DNA of 64,000 nucleotides from Lithobates sylvaticus. Lineage: Eukaryota; Chordata; Amphibia; Anura; Ranidae. Both the position numbers and the translations under genes were made by a program. The notes under the pieces are model-generated. The model was not told the origin of the DNA, did no database searches, and worked only from the letters and a program-made list of their open reading frames with translations. The stretch spans positions 608,409,721 through 608,473,720 of the forward strand of contig CM053029.1 of assembly GCA_028564925.1 (NCBI GenBank), read 5' to 3'. This document shows positions 34,431 to 46,423 of the stretch, piece after piece (within the stretch, counting starts at the first letter, position 1; each line of letters starts with the position of its first letter).

Positions 34431-35185
34431 ATTGAACGTAACGCGTACGGGGGAGGAGCTACGCATGGCGTCACCCGCTGCTGCCCTACGGAACTAACAC
34501 GATTGTCGGCTTTACATGCTGTGTTATTATCATCTTCATGTGAGTAGTTTGTGTTTGAACACAAAAATGAAATCTTATAGTTAAGCGGTGAGCACTTCGA
34601 TCTTTTCTTTCTACCCATGACCTGTGTCCTTGCTGAGATCTAAGGAGACGTGAGAGAAGTTTATGGTCCGTGTTAACCCTTTTTGATACCCGCTGGCATG
34701 ACCACCTGTTGGCACAGGGGTCCATGCCATAAGGTGAGAGGGATTAGTTAGACCGGAGGTGGAGGGATTGTCACGCTACTGTGGGGGAAAAAATGACTTA
34801 CGTCAGTGCTACAGTTTGAATTGAAAACATATTTGTGTGAACTGTGAAGTTAAGTCATGGATTGTGGAAACTAACTAGTGTCGGGTGATTGTATATAGTG
34901 TATACCACATTTACCACTGACTAATGCAGAGTTGCAATGCAAGGAGATCAGCTAAAAGTAGTCGGATCTGTATGTGCGTTATAATTAATCGAAATTAGTC
35001 GATTAAAAAAAAAATTTGATTAAATCGAACACGAAAATTTTAATCAGTAACAGCCCTACTTGTATTATGTGCCAATCTGCAATAACACCAACAATATGAC
35101 GGGTGGGTATACCATGAAGACTCAATGATGTTGGGGTGATTATGGAGGGCGAGGTGATTGCAAAGTGATGGCACTCAGTTGTGAC

Positions 35186-35313
35186 CTGACTGATGTCACT
35201 GGTCCAAGCCGCTTTCTCCTGCCGGGAAGACGCCATCAGAATGACAACAAAGGCAGCCGAGTCTTTGGGTTCCACCGAGATCTTGAAGTCCAAGTGATCG
35301 GCGTCTTGTCTAT
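35186..35313 (-). CDS. rasgrf1: rasgrf1 exon, PH2 C-terminal part (right copy, block exon 5)
   Basis: The 128-nt exon has the same boundaries, CAG acceptor and CAG-GTCACA junction as 15796-15923. The encoded 42 residues are identical to the left copy. The only base difference is GCT for GCG. It ends in phase 0. The next minus-strand exon to its 3' side within this window is block exon 1 of the left copy (28221-28330), which begins in phase 0. Confidence 0.9.
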
Positions 35314-35397
35314 CTGCATTGGGAGAGAACGGGGCGTGTTACCGAGTTCAGTATGAAGGAAACAAAGGTGCGGGGGGCACAATAAGAATTTGTTTCT

Positions 35398-35505
<108 letters not shown>

Positions 35506-35551
35506 AGCAGCAAATACAACAACGTTCGGACTTCAGGCTTCATATACTAAC

Positions 35552-35609
35552 TGTCGTCATCCTCTTGATCTTCCAGTAAAGTGCAGTCCATCAAGGATAC
35601 CACCCCATT
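35552..35609 (-). CDS. rasgrf1: rasgrf1 exon, PH2 middle (right copy, block exon 4)
   Basis: The 58-nt exon is identical in sequence to 16072-16129. It has the same CTTTCAG acceptor and GTTAGT donor and the peptide NGVVSLMDCTLLEDQEDDD. A poly-G tract over 100 nt long lies only 47 bp downstream of its donor on the minus strand, where it reads as poly-C. That could affect splicing or just sequencing. Confidence 0.85.
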
Positions 35610-35861
35610 CTGAAAGAGGAAGAAATAAATATGGTGCTTAAAAGACGTCCATCTGCCCAAGCGGGGAGGCAGCGGAGGGTCATCGGATAGGAAACATGCG
35701 GACAGATAAACAGATCTGACAAATAAAGCCGAATTTCCTGCATGGATATTTTTGCATCGCTACAGTGAGGGCAAAAAGTATCTGGTCCCCTGTTAATTTT
35801 TGTATGGGGTATAATGGGTGCACAGGCGCGCCCCCCCCCCCCTAACACCGCCGCCGCCGCC

Positions 35862-36565
35862 CTCGGGGTCGTCTTTAATATTGATTGGACCCTGGGCAAA
35901 CATTTTCTTGACCAACCCCCCCCCCCCATAAAATTTTGCTGTCCACCTACTCTGAGACATACAATAAATAGCAGCTAGACTTAAAATCAGTTTCCTGTAT
36001 CAGATCAGGTTGGTTGCCAGAGGTTACAGTGTATCATTACTGCTTCCTGACTGGTAGCTAGAGGTTACAGCACACATTACGGCTCACTGATTAGTCGCTA
36101 GAGGTTACAGCACATGATTTCTGCTTGTTGATTGGTTGCTAGAGATTACTGTACAGTAATACTGCTCACTGATTGGTTTGCTAGAGGTTACAGCACATCA
36201 TCTCCTCACTGCAGGGGGCATGATATACATATGAATGCCGCCCTTATTTACATATCTATGCCGCCGGATGCAGCTATTTACATATGAATGCCACCAATAT
36301 TTACATATGATTGCTGGTTATTTACATGTAAACACAGGGTCTGCAGGTGAGTCACCTGTACACAACAATAAGGCAGAGCTGGGCAGCATTAGTAGCAGCA
36401 CTTCATACTGAGATATCAGGACACAGCACAGGACTAAAACTTCAACGGACGAGGGAATTTAAACCGGGATAGTTGGCAAGTGTGAGGCAGCTGCTTTGGG
36501 CCCTACAACGATGTCAGGGCCCAGGGAAGCTGGCCCTTTTGCCCTGCCTTAAAGACGGCCCTGGC
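35862..36565. mobile_element. Insertion with GTCTTTAA/TTAAAGAC ends (right copy only)
   Basis: The left copy runs directly from CACCGCCGCC to CCCTATCCATG. Here about 700 bp intervene, beginning near GGGGTCGTCTTTAATATTGA and ending CTTAAAGACGGCCCTGGC. Inside, a ~58-bp word group GATTGGTTGCTAGAGGTTAC repeats about five times (36000-36195). It is probably a non-autonomous DNA transposon. Confidence 0.6.
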
Positions 36566-36829
36566 CGCCCTCCCTATCCATGTGCTTGACCCCTTTTCAG
36601 GACACCCGGCCCCTAATTAGAGCCAGAGGCTTCAATTAGACGAACGTGTCCTTTCCCCTCTGAGACATGGAGCCGAGTGAGGGGAAAGATGGCCCCCCCC
36701 CCCCCCCCACTCTGCTCTATAACACTGAATGGCGGAAGCGACGTCACTTCCGCCCCATGGGCTTAAAGGGGACATTTTTATTTATTTTTTGCATTTAAGT
36801 GTAAATGTGAGATGCGAGTTCTTTTTGAC

Positions 36830-39010
36830 AATTCTGTAATTTCTCTCCTACATGTAAAATTCATAAATTTTTTTGCTAGAAAATTACATAGAACCCCCAA
36901 ACATATATATATGTTTTTTTTAGCAAAGACCCTAGAGAATACAATGGCGGTCGTTGCAACTTTTTATCTCGCACGGTATTTGCGCAGCAATTTTTCAAAC
37001 ACGTTTTCTTTAGAAAAAAAAAACAGTTTCATGCTTTTAAAAAAAAAACAGTAAAGTTAGCCCAATTTTTTTGCATAATGTGAAAGATGAAGATACACCG
37101 AGTAAACAGATACCCAACATGTCACGCTTCAAAATTGCACGCGCTCGTGGAATGGCACCAAACTTTGGTATTTAAAAATCCCCATAGTCGACGCTTTAAA
37201 TTTTTTTACTGGTTACATGTTTTGAGTTACAGAGGAGGTCTAGGGCTAGAATTATTGCTCTCGCTCTAACGTTCTCGGCGATACCTCACATGTGTGGTTT
37301 GAACACCGTTTTCATATGTGGGCGGGACTTACGTATATGCGTTCGCTTCTGCGTACGAGCTCACAATTATTTTATTGTTAATTTTACTTTTATTTTGACA
37401 CTTTAAAAAAATATATATATTTTATTACTTTTATTCCTATTACAAGGAATGTAAACATCCCTTGTAATAGGAATATTACATGATTGGACCTATTTACAGT
37501 GAGATATGGGGGGTCAATAAGACCTCACATCTCACCTCTAGGCTGGGAAGCCTAAAATAAAAATTAAATAAAAAAAACCATCATGGCTTCCCAGCCGAGG
37601 CGGCGCCGTTATTTGAATGCAGAGGCCGGGCGTGACGTCATAACAACGCTCCCGGCCTCCGAACGATCATAGAGACTCCGGCGACCATCTGGTCCGCTGG
37701 AAATCTCTATGATCACCATCCAGGGGCCGGCGGATCCTGTGTCCGACTCATTGATGGAAGCAGTGAGTCGGAAGAAGCACCGGAGGGCGGCGGGAGGGGG
37801 GGGGGACGTCCACTCCCGCCGCCCGTAAAACGATCAAGTGGCGGAACAGCCGCTATGATCGTTCTTATGGTGCAGGGAATCGCCGGATGAAAAATTAAAT
37901 AAAAATTAATTGGAAAAAAACTTTTTTTCACTCACCTCTAAATGCCTGCTGCTAGGGGGTCCTTCGTAGTCTGCCACCTTCAGTGCCCGGGCACCGACAT
38001 CACTTCCCCTAGGTGCAGTCAGTCATCTGGGACATGTGAAAGGTGTATCGGCGTATCATGGCGCGCGGAGCTGCTCGCGCATGCACAGTGGGTGCCCAGC
38101 TGTGAAACCACAGCCGGGTGCCCACATTAAGAATGCCGGCGCCGCGAGCGGAGCGGGGAACGAGGGGGGGCTTCGTTCCCCCGCATCGCTGGACCCTGGG
38201 ACAGGTAAGTGTCCGATTATTAAAAGTCAGCAGCTGCAGTATTTGTAGCTGCTGACTTTTAAAAAAAATAAAAAATAAAAGAGGTCCTGTCATGCTTTTT
38301 TTCTATTACAATATTACATTTCTTGGAATAGGATTAAAAGCGACCCAAATTTTTTTTTAAAAAAGGACAATGTAAAAAATAAAAAAATAAAAAGTAAAAT
38401 AAATAATGAAAAATTTAAATAAAAAATAAATAATTTTAAAGCGCTCAGTCCCGCCGAACTCGCACGCAAAAGCGAACGCATACGCAAGTCGCGCCCGCAT
38501 ATGAAAAGGGTAATCAAACCACACATGTGAGGTATCGTCGCGATCGATGGAGCGAGAGCAATAATTCCAGCCGTAGACCTCTTCTGTAACTTCAGACTGG
38601 TAACCTGTAGAAATTTTTAAACGTTGCCAATGGAGCTTTTTAAGGGTCAAAGTTTGTCGCCATTCCACGAGCGGGGTGCAATTTTGAAGCGTGACATGTT
38701 GGGTATCAATTTACTCGGAGTAACATTATCTTTCACAATAAAGAAAAAAATTGGGCTAAATTTACTGTTGCCTTATTTTTTAATTCAAAAAAGTGTATTT
38801 CTTTCCCCTAAAAAAAATTTGCACTTTTAAGACCGCTGCACAAATACGGTGTGATGACAGAAAGTACTGCAACGACCGCCATTTTATTCTCTAGGCTGTC
38901 TGAAAAAAAAAATTATATATATATATATAAAATATTTGGGGGTTCTAAGTAATTTTCTAGAAAAAAAAATAATAATTTTAACTTGTAAACAACAAGTGTT
39001 AAAAAAGAGG
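36830..39010. repeat. Inverted pair of a diverged dispersed repeat (right copy only)
   Basis: The arms (about 36830-37370 and 38310-39005) are imperfect reverse complements. Shared words include ACCCAACATGTCACGCTTCA, CTCGTGGAATGGC and ATACCTCACATGTGTGGTTT. They flank GC-rich sequence (37600-38200). The two arms look like separate members of one family in opposite orientation rather than a recent palindrome. The left copy lacks them. Confidence 0.65.
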
Positions 39011-40038
39011 CTCGGTCCTTAAAGTGGTTGTAAACCCTTACAGACCACTTTAACCTACAGGTAAGACTACATTAAGGCTTACCTGAAGGTCCAAGAAATA
39101 TCTCCTTAACCTACACGGTTAAGGAGATATTTTTCTAAAGAAAAAGGGGAACAAATGTCTACGGCGCATGCGCACGCACGCCGTAGACAACGGCGCAGGC
39201 GCACTGAGCGTGCAGTTAGTGAAGGCGATCATGCCGTCACTGACGGCTCCCGCGCGCATGCGGGTATCAAGGCGGCGACGGAGGAGGTGAATGAGGACGG
39301 CTGCGGGGGCTTCGATCTCAGGTAAGTAATTCATAATGAGCTAGTATGCTATGCATTATCCTGTGTCTTGCAGGGTGTTTTTTTTTTATTTCTTTTATTA
39401 GAGAGGGTTTACTTCCTCTTTAAGGCTCTGTTTCCACTACTGCGAGTTGTTGTGCGACTTGACACAAGTGAGATATCTAGGATACAGCCGTTTGTACAGG
39501 AACGTGTGCGTTGGGAGTATTTCATTGGTTGACACATGTGAAGTCGCATGACGTAGTCAAAATCCATGTATTTCAATGGTCGCCGTTCTAATTGCCGCGA
39601 CTCAAGTCGCAGCGACTCCAAAAAAATTTTTTTTGCACTTTGTTCTGACTTCGGTGCGACTTGTTCTCCCAGGGTTCTCACCAGTCGCATGTCATTGTAA
39701 AAAAAAAAAAAAAAAAATCGGATTTGCAAAGTCGCACTGTAAATCGTGCGACTTTGGGGGTCGCAATAGTGGAAGCCTAGCCTTAGTGTTTGAAGTAACG
39801 CAGTGCCGTATCTCAAAAAAAAGAAATGGCTTAGTCATGAAGTTGGGGGGGGGGGATGGTTGTGGGGCGGGGGTTACATTTTCCGGAGTTGAAGTGGTTG
39901 AGAATCACTTGATTATTTTTTGCGCTATTGTTTGTTAATTGGAAGAAATTGAGCGAGCGACATAAAAACCGTAAAGGGTAAATCTCTAGCCCTTCTGTTG
40001 GGACCCAGGTGGTGCATGATGGGTAGGTGGGCACTTAC

Positions 40039-40199
40039 CTTGGTGAGGTGCAGTTTCCCTCCAGAGCTCCGTGTGCAGATCAGCAGGTGTTTGGAGAACA
40101 AGAAGCACTGGCGCTCTCCTTCCTTCTTCAGCGATAGGGAACCCAGTCGCCCTCGTGTTGCCCGGCTCTTCTCCGACATGGGCACTTGGATCAGGCAGC
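40039..40199 (-). CDS. rasgrf1: rasgrf1 exon, DH-PH2 linker and PH2 start (right copy, block exon 3)
   Basis: The 161-nt exon encodes the same 53 complete codons as 18685-18845, including [20 protein letters not shown]. The acceptor is CTCTAG and the donor GTAAGT. The two base differences from the left copy, GGT for GGG and TCG for TCC, are silent. Confidence 0.92.
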
Positions 40200-40631
40200 C
40201 TAGAGGAGTTATGAGATAAGGGAAGGTCACTGCCCACAGCCCGAATGCCAGTCTACTAGCTGACCGCCATAATTAAAAAAAATAAAAAATAAAACCCACA
40301 CCCTCCCAATGTAACCACAACGGCTGAAAACATTTAAAGCTAAAAATGTAAAAACAACAATTGCCACTCAGGCATTGTAAATAATTTGTTTCACTAAATG
40401 CCACACAGCGGAACGTTTTCTAAGTCCTGAATGTAGAATGAAGCAAAAAAGCGCCACTCCTAATAGAAATAAAAGCGAGGACCGCCGCCAGCCATCGCGT
40501 GTTCAACGCGCCGGATCGAAAGTCAACCAATTCACACAGTTCATTGGTTGGGGAGTTCAGTCTGGGAGGTAAAATAGGTCAAGAGTTCCGAGCCGCCAAA
40601 GAAACAACCCAATACTTACCCGCTTGTTTTA

Positions 40632-40987
40632 AGGGCACTTTCACACTGAGGTGCGGGGGGGGGGGGGGGCGTTGGCTTTAAAGCGCCGCTAGTTTTATCA
40701 GTGCTTTACCATCGTCTTAGAGGTGCTTTTTTTCAGCTGCTAGCGGGGTGCTTTTAACCCCCGCTAATGGCCGAATAAAGGGTTAAAATCTGCAGCGGCA
40801 CTTTGCAGGCACTGCCGCGGCACTTTGCAGGCGCTGCCGTGGCACTTTGCAGGCACTGCCCATTGATTTCAATAGGCAGGGGCGCTGTAGGAGCGCTGTA
40901 TACACCCTTCCTACAGCGCCTCAAACATCCTGCTTGCGGGACTTTTTTTTAACGTCCCGCAAGCGCACCGCTCCAGTGTGAAAGCCC
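40632..40987 (+). mobile_element. MITE-like element (right counterpart of 19304-19655)
   Basis: It has the same ends and interior words, with CTTTGCAGGCACTGCC repeated three times. It was present before the duplication. Confidence 0.6.
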
Positions 40988-41428
40988 AAGTCTGTAATTG
41001 CTGCACTTCTCTCTTTTGCCACTAGGTGGCCGGGTACTTTGTAACATTAGATATGTGAAGGGCAATGCAAGGTCAGATTATGGGTATATGGGGTATCCCA
41101 GACAGAACCTATATATTCGAGTGAGGTCAGGTGATCAGTGTTCTGTGCCACCTGGACGGCTGTCTGGGTGGACGTGTGTCGTGTTGCCCCGGGCTGCTAG
41201 GCCAGAGATTGGGCCTATCCCAGGCACCCACTATGCCATGCAACCCACTATCTACAGAAGGATGTCAGCTATCTCTGACTCTGGAGGTTCTCATCAGATC
41301 GAAGGTGGTCCGGGACCTTGCTACATGCGCATTTTAATTTTTTTTTTTTTTATCCTATCTAAAAAACAAACTGCCACCAATTAAAACTTTTTTTTAAATC
41401 TGCCAAAATAAAGAAAAATTGTTTTTAA

Positions 41429-42422
41429 CCGCTTCCCGACCGCTCACTGCATATATACGTCAGCAGAATGGCACAGGCAGGCAAAATCACGTACCTGTAC
41501 GTGACCCTTTAAATGCCTGCCCGTGGGTCGCGCGCGCCGTTGGCGGCGCGCTCGCGACCCGGTCGGGAGCTCCGTGACCATGGCCGCGGGACCAGCGGAC
41601 CCCGATCGTCGCTGGTGTCCTGCGATCGGGTCACATAGCTGAAGAACGGGAGAGGTCTGTGTAAACAAATCTCTCCCCGCGCTTCCTACTCTGCCTGTCA
41701 TTGATTGGCTGTTCCCGGTCATCGGGAAAGCCGAACAATGACGTCAGACGTCAGCCCCGCCCCCTAATGTCAAAAAACACACACACGTCACAGCCCATAA
41801 CCCCTCCCCCTAGTGGTTAACTCTTTCACTACAACTGTCATTTATACAGGAATCAATGCATTTAAATAGCATTGATTGCTGTATAAATGACAATGGTCCC
41901 AAAAATGTGTCAAAAATGTCCGATGTGTCCGCCATAATGTCGCAGTCACAATAAAAATCGCTGACCGCCGCCATTATTAATAAAAAAAAAATTATTAATA
42001 AAAATGCTATAAAACTATCCCCTATTTTGTAAACGCTAAAACTTTTGCGCAAACCAATCAATAATCGCTAATTGCGATTTTTTTTACCAAAAATATGTAG
42101 AAGAATACGTATCGGCCTAAACTGAGGAAAAAAAAATGTTTTTTTATATATTTTTTGGGGATATTTATTATAGCAAAAAGCAAAAAATATTGCATTGTTT
42201 TCAAAATTGTCGCTCTATTTTTGTTTATAGCGCAAAAAAAAATAAAAACCGCAGGGGCGATCAAATACCACCAAAAGAAAGCTCTATTTGTGGGTAAAAA
42301 AGGACGCCGACTTTGTTTGGGAGCCACGTCGCACGACCCGCGCAATTGTCAGTTTAAGCGACGCAGTGCCGAATCGCAAAAAGGGGCCTGGTCCTTTGGC
42401 TGCCAATTGGTCCGTGGCTGAA
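41429..42422 (+). mobile_element. TTAA-family element shared by both copies (right)
   Basis: It follows TTAA at 41425-41428 and begins CCGCTTCCCGACCGCTC. The 3' end stops at GGTCCGTGGCTGAA because the last part and the target repeat are deleted. It keeps the ~55-bp interior segment lost in the left copy. Confidence 0.85.
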
Positions 42423-43017
42423 ATAAAAAAAAAAAATGTTTCAATCCTGCCCAAAAATGACCTTTGATCCTGACCTTGATCTCTGATTCTTACTGGACCC
42501 AAACCCGAACGCTGGCACGGACCCAGATCAAACCTTGATCTAGTTATTTATTTTTTATATTTTATTATTTATATAAAATATAAAAATAAAATATATTATT
42601 TAATATCATTTTTAACATGTAATATAATTTTCTCTCTCTGCAAGGAGAGAAATACAATGCATCTTTCCTCTCCATTCACAGAGAGAGAAACACAGTGGTG
42701 GGCTTCACAGTGACTGATGACTGCGATATCCGGGTGATCGGGAGTTCTGGGTCCCGGGGATCCCAGTGACACCCAAGTCTCTGTGCTGGGAGCGCGCAGC
42801 ACAAAGACAGATACACAAATATGCCCCCCCTACAGAAAAGTACTATACTATTTATTGTTTATGTATAGTGAAGGGTAGCGCTACACTATATCTGTTTTTG
42901 TGTTATGGGAGAGCATGTGACTGATTCCCCTTTCTTCTTCGTGTGAGCACTGGTGATTGGTGACTGGTACCCAGTGCTGGGAGGGTCATCTAGTGCCTAG
43001 GGCGAACTTGCTAAACT

Positions 43018-43279
43018 ACCCCCCCCCCCCCAAGATGCATTGTGTGAACAAAAATTCCCCCCCTCCAAAAAAAAAAAATGAGCACTAGTCTGCAAGCATA
43101 AATTCCCTCTCCTTCCAGTACAAATCTGCCTCCCTGCTGAAATCCCCCCCCCCCCCCCCCCCCAGAACACATTTCCCCCCAACACAAATGCCACCCCCCC
43201 CAAAAAAAAAACCCTCCTAGCATAAAATTCTCTACCCCTATAATTTCCTCTCCAAGTGCACATCTGCTCCACCCACTCC

Positions 43280-43314
<35 letters not shown>

Positions 43315-43910
43315 TCCCCAAATGTCCCCTCCTAGCACAAATCCCCTTCCAATCATCCCTATTAGCACAAATCCCCCCCCCCCCCAAAAAAAAAAAAAAA
43401 GCCCCCCTTTCATAAATTCTCCACCACTATAATTTCCTCTCCAAGTGCACATTTTCTCCACCCACTCCAAATCCCCCCTCATCCCCAAATTTCCCCTCCT
43501 TGCACAAACCCCCTCCCAAGCATCTCTATTAGCACAAGCTCCCCCCCCCCCCTCGCCCAAAAGAAAAAAAAATTCACCTCCTAGCACAACCCCCCCCCCC
43601 CCCCTCCACCAAATCACCTCTTCTAGAACCCCCCCCTCTCAAGCCTCCCTCCTAGCACAAATCCCCTTCCCCCATCCCCCCTCCCAACACAGATCCCCCA
43701 AAATCACCACTTTTAAAACACACACCCAAATTTCTCCTCCTAGAACAATTCTTACTGCTTGCCACACCCTCCCCCCAATCCCCCCTTCCAACTCAAAACC
43801 CCCTCCCCTCCAATCTCCACATGCGCCCTCCCACCTCACATAATACCATAGTGCCCAGGGCAGCCTCCCCTCCTGCCCACCCCTTATCCCGACCCTGGCC
43901 CAGCACTGTA
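43018..43910. repeat. C-rich degenerate tandem region (right counterpart)
   Basis: It has the same TAGCACAAATCCCC units as 21488-22295, with longer C runs (for example 43283-43312). Unit number and C-run lengths differ between the copies. Confidence 0.65.
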
Positions 43911-44141
43911 CCAAGGAGGTGGAGTCTTCAGCCACAACTCGGAGATTACACATGGCTTCTTCTCCTCCTCCATCCCAGTAGCCAAATGGAGTGATAGGGG
44001 AAGGTAAGTGTAGGCAAATGGTGTCCTCTCCATTAAGGTGAACCGGTTGCTTTATCCTGCATGAGTACGGGTTTGTTTTTCCATTTGCACCAAGTTAAAT
44101 TCTCATGTATCAGGATATACCCCATTCTTCTAAGGTCCCTG

Positions 44142-45074
44142 GTGCCCAACCTGTGGCCTTTATGATGTGTGGCCCTCGGACCTCAACAGTTTGTAGTGGG
44201 AACATTGATCAGGGTAATAGCAATGATCTCTACCACCCCCATGTAACATCTTCCCAGTTTTGTATCGTCTTCTGTAGCATAGTCCCAGCCAGCAACATAT
44301 CTACCCCATACAAATTGTGCCCCTTCCTTGGTGCGGTGAGCTGGGAGTTCTTGCCTTGCCGCCTGGATCTTTTAGCAATCTCCAAGCACAGCACTTTGGA
44401 AGCCATCTCTACAGCCGTCATTGGTAAATATGATTGTATATTGCTAATTAATGTGTCTACATTACATATATATTGTTGTTCAAATGTATGTTCTTTCACA
44501 TTATATTTTCTTGTAGAGTTCTTATACTCCTTTCCCCCTGAAGAAGACCTCTACTGCTAATGGTCGAAACGCGTCAGATTTTTCTTAGTGTGATTATATA
44601 TACCTATACCATACTATGTTTTTTTATGTACACTTATGGCTGTATTACTATGATGTATGTGCCATGGCTTCATCTACAGAGCTCAAATTTTAACACAATC
44701 TATATTGTAGGATACTTTTTCTACCTATATTTGAATTTTTGGCTGCAACACAAAAAGCCATGGGGAAACCCTATTTATATTCCATTGGGGCGTGCAGCAA
44801 TCCTTATCTCACTACTAGTATCACTTTTTTTTTTTTTTTTTTCCCATACAAATTGTCGTTGGCAAAAAATTGAGGCGTCTCGCCTTCGGCAGGAGACTGT
44901 CCCCAGCCAACAATGCATCCTCTCCTCACTCTCTGACCCTCATTTCCTCTATTAGTTCTGCAGGCTCTGACAGTCCTCCCAAGCATTACATATACTGAAC
45001 ATTGTGTGGCCCTTTGGTGATGTCAGGGGCCACATTTGAGGCCCACTTTAGCTCATAAGTTGGCCACTGGTCTA
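44142..45074 (+). mobile_element. Dispersed element with hairpin-ACGCGT module (right copy)
   Basis: This is the counterpart of 22503-23452. The CTGAAGA-GACC/GGTC-GAAACGCGTC module lies at 44538-44575 and is unchanged between copies. Confidence 0.45.
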
Positions 45075-45279
45075 AGCAGTCTTGAAAATGTAACTGTTGC
45101 TTCAAAAAAAGGAAAAAGACAGTACTGAACTGTGTCTCTGCATATGGGGAAAGCACTGGCTCATATCAAGATCTCAAAACATGGGCTCACTGAAATTACA
45201 TTACATAATACTTTCCCTTTAAGAGTTGGAGGAGGAGCTTCAGAACCACCAGCCTATCAGTATATATACATACATGTAC

Positions 45280-45398
45280 CTTGCCTTACGAAGGTTTGAC
45301 TGGTATCCAGCAATATCTCACAGCCCTCCACAATCATCCTCTCAATGGCCAGATTCTTCCGGATATTTTCAGTTTCGCTGACTTCATCATGCATTATT
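45280..45398 (-). CDS. rasgrf1: rasgrf1 exon, end of DH domain (right copy, block exon 2)
   Basis: The 119-nt exon has the same acceptor and GTACAT donor as 23662-23780. It encodes the same 39 complete codons, with AGG for CGG at one Arg. It has no stop or frameshift. Confidence 0.92.
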
Positions 45399-45884
45399 CT
45401 AAAAGAAAAAAAAAAAACATTGTTTACTATACGGTATGGAGGAGTTCAGTTGCTGCTCTTAAAGTGGTCCTAAAGGCTGAAGGTTTGCATGCATGAAGGT
45501 AAAAAAAAAAAAAACCTTCTGTGTGTGGCAGCCCCTCCCTAATACTTACCTGAGCCCCATCGCGATCCAGCAATGTGCACGAGAGCCTTTGCTCTCCAGG
45601 GACTCTGTCTCCTCATTGGCCAGTGAGCCAATGAGAAGAGGGGGGGCGGGGCCAAGTTGTAGCTCTGTGTTTGTATGGACACGCAGAGCAGCAGCTCGGG
45701 AGCGAGCCTGCTCAAATAGCCCCACAGGAAGTGGTTTGCTCTGGGGGGCACTTGGCAGGAGGGAGGGGCCAGAAGCAACGGCGGGGGGACCTGAGAAGAG
45801 GAGGCCCTGCTGTGAAATATTATATCAAGAATTGTAATTACACAGGGGCAAAAATTATGGGCCTTAGGCGGTGGTGGTGGTGGC

Positions 45885-46360
45885 ACAACACTGTAAAGCC
45901 TCACAGATACTTTTGTTGAGCGCAGGAGCAGGCCCCGCTGTGAAATATTAGATCCTGGGTGACAGAGGATGAGGAGGATGAGGAAGATGAGGAGGATGAG
46001 GAGGGCTTTGATATCCATTCCACCAACTCTTCTGCATGTTGTGGCTCAACTGCAGAAAAAAAGGACAAGCGTGCCCCACGGCCACGTGCTGAGGATGCAC
46101 GTCCACGTAGACACAGAGCCTGCTTGCCCTTTAGTGTCATGTGAGCGTCTGCCTCTCCTTGGTGGCCTTCCGGACATGCTGTAAATTTTGTTTAGCAAAA
46201 TCACACTACACTGTATTGTGTACTGTGTACACCATCAGAAAAGTAGTAGCAACTGCACTATGGGGGCACGGTACTGTGTACACCGCCTGAAGTATATTAT
46301 TAGAAAAAGTACACCAGGAACAGCCTGCAGTCAGATATAGCTAAACTGGATACAGTGGAG

Positions 46361-46423
<63 letters not shown>

